NCBI GenBank assembly: GCA_004764695.1
Contig: SMSO01000032.1
Span: 4,260,983 to 4,324,982, forward strand
From: Schizochytrium sp. TIO01
Taxonomy: Eukaryota; Sar; Bigyra; Thraustochytrida; Thraustochytriidae
Direction: 5' to 3'
Length of the DNA stretch: 64,000 nucleotides
In this document: in pieces, positions 1 to 9,651 of the stretch
How the letters are laid out: each line of letters opens with the position of its first letter
How positions within the stretch are numbered: the stretch's first letter is position 1
Notes under the pieces: generated by a model
Told to the model about the DNA's origin: nothing
The model's database searches: none
Seen by the model: only the letters and a program-made list of their open reading frames with translations
Program-made: the position numbers and the translations under genes

Positions 1-779
1 GAATTGCCAACATTGTGCGTGCAGAAAGTGCCATTGAAGCAGACGAGGCTGAGCTTGAATCGAAGGAAGCCAAGGCATCAACTCTCTGGGAAAGTGATGA
101 AGTCGCTCTGCGCATTCTTCTTGAGGATGGAAAAGCGAACGTGCTTCTTCGCATGCTGCAATCGTACAAAGAAGCCCAACATCTTGCGTTTCCAAACGCA
201 GACCATCCGTTTAATGTAGAACCTAGGGTTCGTGACGCGGGAGTGCGATACGAAGCAGGGCTTTGTACAATTCTGCACCATGGGCTTATGCATTCTGAGA
301 TTTCAGAGACGGTGGACCTTACCGTTCTTCTTGCTACGATTGAAGGTGCGTTTGCCTTTGCAGTTGCTCATCCTGAGGCATTCCAACATGATATCGAGAC
401 CAGTCTGGAGGGAGCTGGTTTTGCATTGCTAGCGACTGTCATTAGTCACTTTGAGGAACAGGATGCGGAGGCACGCATCATTCCTATTGTACTTGAGCAT
501 AATCTTTTGGCTCTGAGCATGCAACACCTTCTCGTCAATGTTGATCTCTTGTCTTCCAACGACCAAGACATGGCCCTTATTACTGTGTCTCACATTGTGA
601 AGACAGAAGACTTTGGAATTCGAGAAGAAAAGTATCTTCCTTCTTCAGCTGATGAAGACAACTTGCTCAAGCTCAAGCCAATCGCCGAACAAAATATTAG
701 TCGCACACCAGAGCTACGTCGTATTTTGCGCCCCTTGACTGATGAGTTATCCCGTAGGGTTCGAGCCTGTAAAAAGTGA
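1..779 (+). CDS. C-terminal part of an unrecognised helical-repeat protein (5' truncated by window edge)
   Basis: The reading frame is open from the first complete codon of the window (base 3) to a TGA at 777-779, so the N-terminus lies outside. The first start-like codon inside (base 15) is GTG and should not be taken as the true start. About 258 residues are visible. They are rich in Leu, Ala, Glu and Ile and read as successive amphipathic helices, which resembles an ARM/HEAT-type alpha-solenoid. No signal peptide, membrane segment or catalytic motif is visible. The C-terminus ends in a short basic stretch (RRVRACKK). I do not recognise the family; a scaffold or adaptor role is only an inference from the helical character. 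Codon use and the absence of stops over 777 bases make it clearly coding. Confidence 0.72.
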   Translation, partial: IANIVRAESAIEADEAELESKEAKASTLWESDEVALRILLEDGKANVLLRMLQSYKEAQHLAFPNADHPFNVEPRVRDAGVRYEAGLCTILHHGLMHSEISETVDLTVLLATIEGAFAFAVAHPEAFQHDIETSLEGAGFALLATVISHFEEQDAEARIIPIVLEHNLLALSMQHLLVNVDLLSSNDQDMALITVSHIVKTEDFGIREEKYLPSSADEDNLLKLKPIAEQNISRTPELRRILRPLTDELSRRVRACKK

Positions 780-1925
780 TAACTACAAACCTTCACTTCC
801 TTCTCGTTTTCTTCTTCAAGGCCATATTCTGAATCTTCATCGATTGACTACCTTCAACGAACACCTCTCAGAGATCCACTTTGGTTGTTCCCGTGTGACA
901 CGATAAAGCTCCCAGCCATCCCAATCCAGTTCTTATTTTTATAAATAAACAAAGTACATCCTTTCTGTTGTTTGGCCCTTCACCACGTATTTGCGAATGG
1001 GTGTTTGGCTTTGACTTTAAATTTAGCCCAAGCTGAATTAGATGAACTTTAAGAATAGCGTCTATCTGTTGAGTGAGTATTGTACTCTTGCAAGTGGTAG
1101 GTACCAACTATTGCTGCCACTCCAAGTCCCTGTTCTTGCTTTGAAAAATAAAAAACAAGAAGAAGAAGAAGAAGAAGAAGAAGAAATAAAATAAAATAAT
1201 AAAATAATAATAATCATATGATAGTGATAATATATGGAATAGTCATTAACATTTAGGTCATATAAGTTCTAACGTTTTCATAGGAACTGATGACCTCAGG
1301 GGGTCTATTGGTTTAGTACTAGGAAGGAACTCTTTCCTTGTGGGCAGTTCAGGTGTACGCGAACTTTATCCCTCCTTACAATAATATAACTCCGCCAGAC
1401 CCTGCTGCAAGACGTCTCACATCCCTGACGAGAGGAGCTCGCTTTCTCAAAACCGGCTTAGATTTGCAACAAAATAAATTTGGTGCGCCAGACCAGTTTT
1501 CAGGATAAGAGAAGCTCTGCAAATAGCAGTTCTCAGTGGCACCAGCAACATCAATCAGGCTGCTCTTGCACAAGAGTTTCTCTGACGAAGCTTAGACAAA
1601 CTTACGGGCCTGCAACAAAGCAGACTTAGATATTTACGCAGGGGACGGTTGGAAGGTGAGATTTCACATCCGTCAAAAAAAGGTGGTTTGCCGTGCTTCG
1701 CGAAAACTTCGTCTTGTTCTGAACGGACACCCCCTACTTAATAAATAGATCAACAAAGGAAACGGAGGAGGCAATCCTGTTGCTTTCCCTGCTGCATTCA
1801 AACTATACTACAACCGACAGCATTGGATGGGCATCTGTTGAAGTATCGTGCTGATACCTTCGCTTTGGACAGCAGCTAAAATATTGACTACTTAATGGAA
1901 ATCTGGCAAGTCTAATCCAAAAGCA
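780..1925. other. Intergenic region with an AAG microsatellite
   Basis: I see no supportable gene in this stretch. It contains an (AAG)n run at 1157-1185 followed by an AT-rich ATAAA/ATAAT run to about 1214. The small open frames on both strands are short and have no recognisable content. Confidence 0.6.
1157..1185. repeat. (AAG)n microsatellite
   Basis: About 29 bp of uninterrupted AAG units, followed directly by ATAAA/ATAAT low-complexity sequence. It lies in intergenic DNA and is not part of an open frame that I would call a gene. Confidence 0.9.
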
Positions 1926-2444
1926 ATGAATGGCTTATTGGCATGTGTTGGCAAGCGCAGGACATGTTTCTTTAGCCTCACAGATGAAAGAGTCCAGCGA
2001 AAAGCAATCCAAGGCAATCCACAAGAACGCTCGAGTTTAACAGATATTGGTGCACCACGAGTAAGGCCCATGCAACCAGACTCAGTAATAAATCACTTTG
2101 TTACTTATGGACGCAAATGCAATTGTTGTGATAACCCTCTAGGGAAAGACACTGAGAATTTGAAGGTTGCAAAGATTGGGGGATCTTACTTTTGTTTTTG
2201 TTCGGATGATTGCTGGTATCAATGGCTTAATAAAGTTTCAACAACCCAAGAATCGAAGAGCACAAAGTCGATTCCCTCTACAGCGAACCAACTTCAACCT
2301 TCTCTCCTGCCTTGCAAAACCTTAGAGCTGAGCCCCCAAAGCACTGTTATGTCAAAAACAAGAACAAGAAGTAGCAGCGCCCCTCTGCATATTCGATTAT
2401 CTGCGCCAGGGAAAAGAATCACTCCTCGCGCTAATATTTTGTAA
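1926..2444 (+). CDS. Small protein with an FCS/MYM-like treble-clef zinc finger
   Basis: ATG at 1926, TAA at 2442-2444, 172 residues. The central part (about residues 61-100) contains a CxxC pair (CNCC), then a FCFCSDDCW segment. This C-x2-C ... FCS-x2-C arrangement is that of FCS-like (plant FLZ), MYM or TRASH-type zinc-binding treble clefs, which usually mediate protein contacts. The rest is low-complexity, rich in Ser, Thr, Gln and basic residues, and probably disordered. There is no signal peptide or membrane segment. The neighbours do not suggest a pathway. The cysteine pattern argues that the frame is real, but without relatives in view the family name is an inference, and an upstream exon cannot be excluded. 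Confidence 0.5.
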   Translation: MNGLLACVGKRRTCFFSLTDERVQRKAIQGNPQERSSLTDIGAPRVRPMQPDSVINHFVTYGRKCNCCDNPLGKDTENLKVAKIGGSYFCFCSDDCWYQWLNKVSTTQESKSTKSIPSTANQLQPSLLPCKTLELSPQSTVMSKTRTRSSSAPLHIRLSAPGKRITPRANIL

Positions 2445-3204
2445 AGACAATATTATGCAGGCTTATGAAGAATGAGCGGTTTCCCTACAGTGCTTCGAGG
2501 GAAACGACAGTGTTTCAAGGGAAACAATTTTTTAAAAGCATCAAACCAAAAACAAGCATGGACACAGAGATGGGAGAAAATTGCATAAATCGTGGAGGTA
2601 TTTTGATACCAAATTGTTACTGATGACTCTATACTATAACAGAGAACGACATTTCATTCGCAAGACTATCAGAGTATCATAATGTTTAAAAGGAACTCAA
2701 GAAAAAATTTGGAAAAATTTAGAAATGAATACTGTTTATAGGCATCACGAGGTCAAAAGAGGTTCAAATCAAAACAAAGGCTGGTTCAAATATCAAACGA
2801 ACGGCACAGTTGGTACTACTGCTTTAAATTTGATCCCTCTGTTTGCTTTGTAGCAATAACCACGGGTGTCCAAATACACCAACTCCAAAATTAGAGAGGA
2901 GTAGGTAAATAGAGAATGGAAATGGGCAGAAATTTTCTATGTATGACTGCAGGCGCCTACAGACAAGGAGATAAGTCTTTCTATAATCATTTCAGGTGAA
3001 TTTGTCTAGAAGTGGCAGAAAATAAAATTCGGCACAACATCATAGCGACCTCTACTACAAAAAAGAAAGAAAACGCCAACCTCGGCTTCGGCGCAAACAA
3101 GACAGCGTGCGAGCCAAGGAGTCAACGAGCAAGCTTGAAGTGTTTTCAAAGCTCAATATATTTGAGATAAATGACAACATCCTCGATGACAGGCAAGGAG
3201 TACT
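2445..3204. other. Intergenic region, nothing specific
   Basis: AT-rich, with no gene-like frame. It has a small imperfect duplication near 2490-2530 (units resembling GGGAAACGACAGTGTTTCAA). It presumably carries the 3' untranslated region of the RanBP2-finger gene, which is transcribed leftward. Confidence 0.5.
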
Positions 3205-4374
3205 TTAGTTAGCCTGAGCAGCAGACCCAGCGCCTTCAGGGCGAGCCATGTGGCACTTAAAGCAGCGATCACGGAAGGCAAAGACCTGAGCTCCACACGG
3301 GCAGTGCCAATCTCCAGGCCGAGACTGTCTCTGTTGCGGCGGCCCTGCTGCTCCAGGGTTAGAAGCACCATAAGGTCCTCCAGGTGGTTGCGGCATGTTC
3401 ATCGCCATCCCATGCGGTCTCATCGGGGGCATACCAGGATACCCCGGAACACCGCCTGCCATGGGGGGTTGCATTTGCATTCCTGGTGCTCCATACATCA
3501 TCGGGGGCGGTCCTCCTCCAGGAGCTCCATTGGACCTCGGCATCTTGCATCTCTGGCAGCTGTTTCTGGACGCAAAGTTGTGGTTCCTGCATTGCGGATT
3601 CTCACAAAGCCAGTCACCAGGCCTAAAGTTTGCTGGCATTCCTCCACCAGGCGCTCCAGGTGGCATCTGAGGCATTCCCATGCCATACTGACCTCCCATG
3701 GGTGGTTGCTGCATCATGTGCGGCGGGCGCGGTGTACGGCACTTAAAGCACTGCATTCGCGATGCAAAGTTCATGACGCCACATTCAGTGCAGTTCCAAT
3801 CTCCTGGCATAGCTCCATTTCCCGCTGCAGGGTGAGGAACTCCAAAATGTGGAGCTCCATACTGTTGTGGGGCTCCGTAGGGGTGGAACTGAGGCATGCC
3901 TCCCGCTCTCGGGAGCCTGCACCTGAAGCAAAAGTTGCGTGATGCAAAGTTGTGGTGTCCATTTGGGCAATCCCAATCTCCATCGCGGCGGTTCTGGTCA
4001 CGAGATCCAGCTGCGGAACCCCCTGCTCCAGGAGGCACGCCACCGGGACGCGGTGTGCGACACTTGAAGCAAGTGCCACGCGAACCGAAGCACAAGATAC
4101 CGCAGTTAGGACAGTCCCAGTCGCCTTCACGGCGACTACCACTGTTATTTCCATCACGGTTGCCGTCACGGTGGCGATCATTATCACGGTGGCGATCATT
4201 GTTGCCGTCACGGTGACGATTGTCGCGGCGATCGCGATGATCGCGATGGTTCTCGCGGCGGTCACTGTTGTAACGTGAGCGGTTCTCACGACCCCGAGAA
4301 CGAGATCTCGAACGCGATGCAGACCGCGAACGAGACCGGGAGCGACGGTAGCGACGGTCTCTGCGACCATCGCG

Positions 4375-4405
<31 letters not shown>

Positions 4406-4680
4406 GGGCTGCCTTTAGAACGACGAGGATCCTCGTCATGGCCAGAAGACTCCTGAGGCTTGCCAGGGGCCAACAGAGAGTCGGCGGCAGCGATAGCATT
4501 GTCCTCGGTATTTTCGGTTGCACATGCGTCGGATTCCTTGTTGTTGTTACTCAGCTGCTCATGCTCCTCAACCTGTTTATCCTCAGTCGCTGTGGCAGTG
4601 ATGGTATCGGCCGGGGTCTCCTCCTTGGCCGGTGACGCTGGCGGTGTGGCAGGCGCCGCTGATTCCTGGCCCTCACTCAT
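3205..4680 (-). CDS. SR/RD-rich protein with five RanBP2-type zinc fingers
   Basis: The start is the ATG at 4680 (MSEGQES); the slightly longer frame upstream begins only with TTG. Stop TAA is at 3205, giving 491 residues. The layout is an acidic, Ala/Glu-rich N-terminus, a ten-residue Asp run, an Arg/Ser-dipeptide and Arg/Asp/His-rich domain (about residues 100-180), then five fingers of the form GDW-x-C...C-x2-C at roughly residues 186, 233, 294, 355 and 455, separated by Gly/Pro/Met-rich linkers. Fingers of this class (ZRANB2, FUS/EWS/TAF15, plant relatives) bind single-stranded RNA, and the RS domain is typical of splicing factors, so a nuclear role in RNA processing is likely. The first cysteine pairs vary: CxxC in fingers 1 and 3, a CxxxH-like site in finger 2, Cx4C in finger 4 and CxC in finger 5. 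Family assignment is firm; the exact orthologue is not. Confidence 0.9.
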
Positions 4681-5281
4681 TGTCTCCTCCAACCTGGTCT
4701 TTCGCTCGATCCCCTCGGGCGTGGCGAAGGTTTAATAGAATTTCTATTTGGTCCGTCGCCACAAAGCTCCACACGTGACTCAACGCTCCACCTCAACACG
4801 ATCTCAACACGATCAATCGATGATCCACGAACCTAACCTGCATATCATAATAACAAACACAAACGCAAACACACAATATCATCAACATCAGCCATCCCTG
4901 CTCACCACTTCACCCTCTTGCTTACACATCATGGCAATTATACTCTTCGTGTGGCCACTTCGACGATGATTTCACAATGATCGTTCTGTCAATGCTCCAT
5001 GCGCTTATGTGACCCTTCGCAAAGAACTGGCTTCTCATTCATCCACTTGGCAAAATGTTTAAGCATATCTTGGCATATAGTTTCGCTTCGATTATGACTC
5101 CATGGGGTTGATATAGTTCTCGTCATGGCAACTCTAAGCACAAATTTAGCACCAAAAGATCATTAGGGACTTCGGTCCCAGATCTTCTATCTTGTACTGC
5201 AGGCCAAACAGGAGTACAAACTTCACACAAGGGATTGGTAACTTGGAAAGAAGAAGAGACCATCAACCTCTCTACAGGACT
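4681..5281. other. Upstream region of the RanBP2-finger gene
   Basis: The promoter and 5' leader of the leftward gene should lie here. The sequence is AC-rich near 4855-4880, and I see no gene-like frame. Confidence 0.5.
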
Positions 5282-5614
5282 CTACAGAACATTAAAGACG
5301 AGAACAAAGCAACAGACAAGGATTGCCATTATAGTGGGTCCGATGCTAGTTGACACTGGAGAAGAAGTAGTCGAAAGTAGTTGAAGAAGACGCAAGACAT
5401 CACCCTCATATCCAAGCAGCCTATTCCTTAGTGCCCAAACTAGACAGTTTCCCAAACACGCCTGCTTTTGATTTATCGAGACCAAACCTCTTTCCTCCAA
5501 ATGATCCACGACGTCCTCCATTCGTATGTTCCCTCTCCGTCCACCATCCTTGGGCAGTTCAAGGCCAGCTACCTCGAACCCTTCGATAGTGAACGAGTGA
5601 CCTGAATTGTTCAT
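5282..5614 (-). CDS. Possible small tail-anchored protein
   Basis: ATG at 5614 (MNNSGHSF), TAG at 5282, 110 residues. The frame stays open about 18 codons upstream of the GTG that precedes this ATG, before a stop at 5669-5671, so an upstream exon is possible. The N-terminal 85 residues are soluble and mixed in charge. The last 20 (IGPTIMAILVCCFVLVFNVL) form one hydrophobic helix at the very C-terminus, as in tail-anchored membrane proteins. I recognise no family. It is divergent to the gene at 6161, with about 550 bp between the starts. The amino-acid composition looks coding, but the frame is short, and a spurious frame remains possible. Confidence 0.38.
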   Translation of the reverse strand: MNNSGHSFTIEGFEVAGLELPKDGGRRGNIRMEDVVDHLEERGLVSINQKQACLGNCLVWALRNRLLGYEGDVLRLLQLLSTTSSPVSTSIGPTIMAILVCCFVLVFNVL

Positions 5615-6160
5615 TCGTAGAGTCGTCGCCACAAACGACCAATAACCACCGTCATCTTCTCGCGCCGCTCAGGAGCCGCCGTCGCCAGGAACCAGACCAG
5701 GCCACACCAGGTCAGCGCCGTCAATGTCAATGTTGCCGCTTAGGCCCAACACCATCCGCCTTCGCTCGTTTGCTCACTCACCCTCCGAGGTTCCGAATTT
5801 GGTTTAGCGATCATGATTCAAGTCAAATCGTCGAAATGAAAAAGAAGAAGAAAGAAGGAGCCACGAAAGAATGATAATACACTATGGTTAACACTAGTTT
5901 GACTCCTATCGTAATAGAACAGATACAGAGGCAACGTAAGAGGGCGTTCTTATTATTGGTACTGTAGAACAGTACAGAGCGAGCACCACTGTACCGCTCG
6001 CCAAGAACCAGTCAACGAGAGCGAATGAAGTGGAGAAAGCGATGTAATGAGTGCGATGCGCAGCAAGAACTTGCAAGCTTAAGGAGCGGTTTCCAATTGG
6101 CGGATTGGTGGACAAGCAGTTCTGCAAGTGGCCTTGGACTGGTGTGGGTTGTGAGGGAAG
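5615..6160. other. Intergenic, shared upstream region of two divergent genes
   Basis: Lies between the possible tail-anchored protein (leftward) and the acidic nucleolar-type protein (rightward). No frame in it looks coding. A purine run of AAAAAGAAGAAGAAAGAAGG type occurs near 5838-5858. Confidence 0.45.
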
Positions 6161-7129
6161 ATGGCAAAGCGAGAGGGCTCCGAGTCGGCCTCGAAGAGGC
6201 GCAGAAGTGTGAGCCGCGATGCGTCTTCGGCTGTGAAGAAGGCCAAGAGCACTCGCACGCCTAAAAAGCAGCTCACGCGTGAGGAAAGCGACGATGAGGA
6301 TAACGAAGAGGTTCTTTTGCAGCAAAAGAACCTCAGCAACAAGAAGAATGATAAAGCTATCAACGTGAAAAAGGCCCAGGATGAGGATGATGCAGAAAGC
6401 AGTGATGCTGAAGATGATGGTGAGGACAAAAAGGCCCAGGGTCTCGAAAGTGACGAAGACGACGAAGAAGAGGATGATGATCAAGATGACGAAGAGGAAG
6501 ATGGAGATAGTGACAGTGATATCGAGGGCATGTTTAACTCTCGACTCCGTTACAGACTGCAACGTATGGCGCATGACAGCGTTGATCCTGATGCAGACCC
6601 CGAAGAAATCGACGAAGATGAGGATGAGGAAGATGGCGAAAGTGGCGATGAAGAAGAAGAGGAGCTTGACGAAGACTTTGATGCCGAGGCTGCAATGGAG
6701 GCTGTGGAGAGACTCAAGGGACCACTTGGGGATCTTGTACCTATCAAGGGCGACGTGAATGGCAAGTTTGGCTACCGGTGCCGTCACTGCCCTGGAAAGC
6801 TTCTCATCTCTGAAAATGATGTGGCTTTGCACATCACCTCAAAGCTTCATAAGAAGAAGGCTTTTAAAGGTCGCATCCAAAATCTTAACAAGGAGGACTA
6901 CCAAGCTTATCTTGAGAAAAAGCGTGCCAAGAGCAAGGAAAAGCAGGCACGCCGCAGCGAGCGCAACAAGGAGGTCTTGGAAAAGAAGAAGGAAAAGCTC
7001 AAGGCTGTCAAGGCTGAAAAGATGACCAAGGAACAGATTGAGGCCCGAAAGATTCGCTTTCAGCGCAAGAAGGCCCGTCGTCAGGCACGCAAAGAAGGCA
7101 AGTCTGTTTCTGATGACGAGGAGGCATGA
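6161..7129 (+). CDS. Nucleolar-type acidic/basic protein with one C2H2 zinc finger
   Basis: ATG at 6161, TGA at 7127-7129, 322 residues. The N-terminus is basic and Ser/Lys-rich (possible nuclear localisation signal, KRRR near residue 12). Residues about 40-185 contain long Asp/Glu-rich tracts with scattered Ser, as in CK2-phosphorylated nucleolar proteins. At about 205-232 lies a single C2H2 finger of the U1-like spacing (YRCRHC ... HITSKLH). The C-terminal 90 residues are a Lys/Arg/Glu-rich helix that looks like a long charged coiled coil or RNA-binding tail, ending in an acidic DDEEA. This composition is common in ribosome-biogenesis and nucleolar proteins. I cannot name the orthologue, so no symbol is given. 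That the frame is a real protein is secure; the nucleolar location is an inference. Confidence 0.82.
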   Translation: MAKREGSESASKRRRSVSRDASSAVKKAKSTRTPKKQLTREESDDEDNEEVLLQQKNLSNKKNDKAINVKKAQDEDDAESSDAEDDGEDKKAQGLESDEDDEEEDDDQDDEEEDGDSDSDIEGMFNSRLRYRLQRMAHDSVDPDADPEEIDEDEDEEDGESGDEEEEELDEDFDAEAAMEAVERLKGPLGDLVPIKGDVNGKFGYRCRHCPGKLLISENDVALHITSKLHKKKAFKGRIQNLNKEDYQAYLEKKRAKSKEKQARRSERNKEVLEKKKEKLKAVKAEKMTKEQIEARKIRFQRKKARRQARKEGKSVSDDEEA

Positions 7130-7834
7130 ATGGTTCACCTGATCTAAACACCCTATATTCTGCGCCTATCTTGCGCTCTTTTAACTATGCGCATGCCATG
7201 CTAGGGCATATTTTTTTAGTCGCCATAGCGCGGCTGATTGGATAAACTGTCAGCGGCGTGGGGTAGGCAACAAACTCTTCCTACCGCGACTTCACGAAGC
7301 AGACAGGAATATGCGAACTCAATACAATAGCTACGAACACTTTTCTCTTTTTTTCTTTTTTTTTCACAAGGGTATTGATAGATTTCGCAGGTCTCATCTT
7401 ACACTGGTCCTCTATCAACAATGACGGAAGCTCTTACCAAATAGGTGTGAGTTTTCTTCGTTACGTCCTATGTCTAATACAACTCATACGTAACAGCTTT
7501 AAATCAACTACTAACAAACTTCATTTTCACTTTAAAGAACCAATCTTGACCTTTACTAAACTTAGTTGCGTGACCCCCAAGCCTTTCATCATTTCAGTTC
7601 ATGAGTCATAGAACATGTCAGTGAGAGCATCATACAAATCGTTCACTCAAGTATTTCAATGCAAGGTAAATCAGCTCTCAAGTTACAAACCAGCAAGAGA
7701 CCGTACAAGGTTTAGAAGGGCTAATTAGAAATAATGACGACCAAAATAATCTAGTATGTCATAATCTCTTCGTCACATTTTGGCATATTTCTCGTTTATA
7801 TGTTTTCTGTATTTCACGTAGTCTCTAACAAAGT
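7130..7834. other. Convergent intergenic region
   Basis: Between two genes transcribed towards each other. It holds a T-rich run near 7343-7365 and no gene-like frame; it should contain both 3' ends. Confidence 0.5.
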
Positions 7835-8721
7835 TTATTCCTGCATGTCAGCATCGTTGTCATTGTCTTCCGCTGCCGAAGGTTGGTGCTGCTGCTGCAC
7901 CAGGGTGTTTTGCACGGTATAAGAGTTTCTGACACGGTTAGATCGACGGGTAGGAATCGTGGTCCAGCCATCATCTTCTTCAGCAGCCTGCGCGGCACCC
8001 TCGCCTTGCTGTTGTTGCTGCTGCTGCTGTTCGTCAGATGCCTGAGCACCTGTGCCAGGTGCCGGAGCGGGAGCAGCAGGGGGAGCACTTTGCGGCAAGA
8101 CGGGGACGGTGAGAAGTGCGAGAGGCTGCTTCTCAGTGCCGGCGGCCTCAAAGGCGGGTTCTCCAAGAATATGGCGGAGTCCGGTGGTGGTACCGTTGCG
8201 GGATTCCTCAAAAATACGGCAAATGACTTGTGCCAATGAATTGCACATGTTGTTCTCAATCTCGGCATTGAAGCGATCCTCCATAGTGTCGACAAGGAAC
8301 TCCGTGAGGTCTTCAGGGTCCACGCCGCCGGTCTGGGCGCGTGCCGCAAAGTTGGCCAGTGCATCATCCACAATCTTGGTACGGGAGTACAGCGGGTCGC
8401 TGTCGCTCCATGCGCCTTCGACCGCCATTTTCATGACCTGTATATAGATGCATGCAATCAAAGATTCCAATATAGGCAAACTCTGGTCAGTTATCACTGT
8501 TCTAGCCTCAATGCTGAGCTCATTAAAAAAATGTCTTCCACGCCAAAAACGCTTGCTTCATAGCAGACATCGTAGGCATGGCAGATGAGGTGATTCGATT
8601 TACTTACGTCCCATTCCACAAGCAGCTTGTAAACAGCGGCCTCAAAGCAGAACCAGAGAGGGGACTGAGGGGTCACCCAGTCGCGCTCCTGCGCAATCTT
8701 TACGCGTGCAGGCCTGTCCAT
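7835..8721 (-). CDS. TSR2: Pre-rRNA-processing protein TSR2 homologue (two exons)
   Basis: Exon 1 is 8608-8721 (ATG at 8721, 38 codons ending VEWD). Exon 2 is 7835-8437 (begins VMKMAVEGAW, stop at 7835). The intron, 8438-8607, has a GTAAGT donor and a TATACAG acceptor and is phase 0. The spliced product has 238 residues. Joining the exons rebuilds the TSR2 core: an aromatic W...L/M-AVE segment, a W followed by a variable loop, then DLTEFLVDTMEDRFN and the acidic E-N-N motif before a helix. An Ala/Pro linker, an eight-residue Gln run and a conserved-looking DDGWTTIP near the end follow. TSR2 is the escort chaperone that hands eS26 (Rps26) to pre-40S ribosomes in the nucleus. Exon structure is inferred from splice consensus and homology, without transcript data. 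Confidence 0.87.
8438..8607 (-). other. TSR2 intron
   Basis: 170-bp phase-0 intron. On the minus strand it starts GTAAGT at 8607 and ends TATACAG at 8438. The frame of exon 2 extends a little into the intron, but only the spliced form restores the family's W-x-AVE core. Confidence 0.85.
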
Positions 8722-9651
8722 GGTGAGTCTCGAACGCAGAACTCGTCACGAGAAAAAACAAAGAAAGACTTTGGTGGCCAGTGCACTCCTCTCATAGTTT
8801 CCTTATTTCCTGCTTTCTTCTTTCTTCTGAAGGTGACATGGTAGGTATAACAACAGTAGTAGCACTCTTATGAAACGCCCCATTTTTAATGCACGCTAGG
8901 ACTTTGTTAGCGATACCATAAAGTAGCACTACATTTCATTCAATTATCTAGCTGTGATGTCATTTGAATCGAGCAAGGAAATGAGCATTGTGGATATGCA
9001 TAGGTGTCCTAAATAGACCATGCAGCAGCTGTGCATCCGTTCAGAAAGAATAATGAAGCGTCAGACTTGTAATATTTGAAGAGTGAAGGGAGCTTACTTG
9101 AGTTTAGGAGATCCTACAAGAAATAAAATTCTGTAATTCTAGCACCTGGTGCAAACAGGATGTATTCATGTATACAAGGATTATGGTGAGAGAGGGTTTT
9201 GTTTGGGAGAAGATAATAGAAAGTTTAATTCCTTTACTTTAAAATTGGGGAAAGAGGTCGGCATATAGGCATTAAGCATGACAATAGAGCTTCGTCCATG
9301 AGGTGTTTTTTCATAGCCGCAAAAGAGTACAGAACAGCGTTGAAAAAGGCATTACAAAGGCTCCCCACACGAAAATTCACGCATAGGTGCGCTGGATCTA
9401 GAACGAGAGAAATCCAAAAGTGATATTATAATCCTACCTTTTGGTTTTACACAAAAGGAGAAGCAAAGAAGGGTGATCTGATTTACTCGAAACCAACAGT
9501 GTTGGGGGTCTCGAGGTAAGTTTGACAATAAGTCGGAGGATTTCTTACAAGGATAATCGCCACCGTCGTTGTCATCGTTGTAATGATCATCACAGTCATT
9601 GCAACTAACGACAAAATGATGTATATGTAATAATAAAGAGGTCCAAGACGT
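8722..9651. other. Intergenic region, nothing specific
   Basis: About 930 bp between TSR2 and the flavin-synthesis gene. No frame in it has coding character. It must hold the TSR2 promoter on the left and the 3' end of the LOV-cyclohydrolase gene on the right. Confidence 0.5.

Noticed and set aside
3250-3942. 230-codon plus-strand frame opposite the RanBP2-finger gene
   Set aside because: It is the antisense shadow of a repetitive, GC-richer coding sequence; its composition follows the fingers and RS repeats on the other strand.
3771-4523. 250-codon minus-strand frame overlapping the RanBP2-finger gene in another frame
   Set aside because: Its Thr/Ala/Ile/Val/Met-rich repeats are the frame-shifted reading of the RS/RD codons.
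5906-6832. 308-codon minus-strand frame, hydrophobic, opposite the nucleolar-type protein
   Set aside because: The hydrophobic character arises because Asp/Glu/Lys codons read as Ile/Leu/Phe/Val on the other strand; no membrane-protein family fits.
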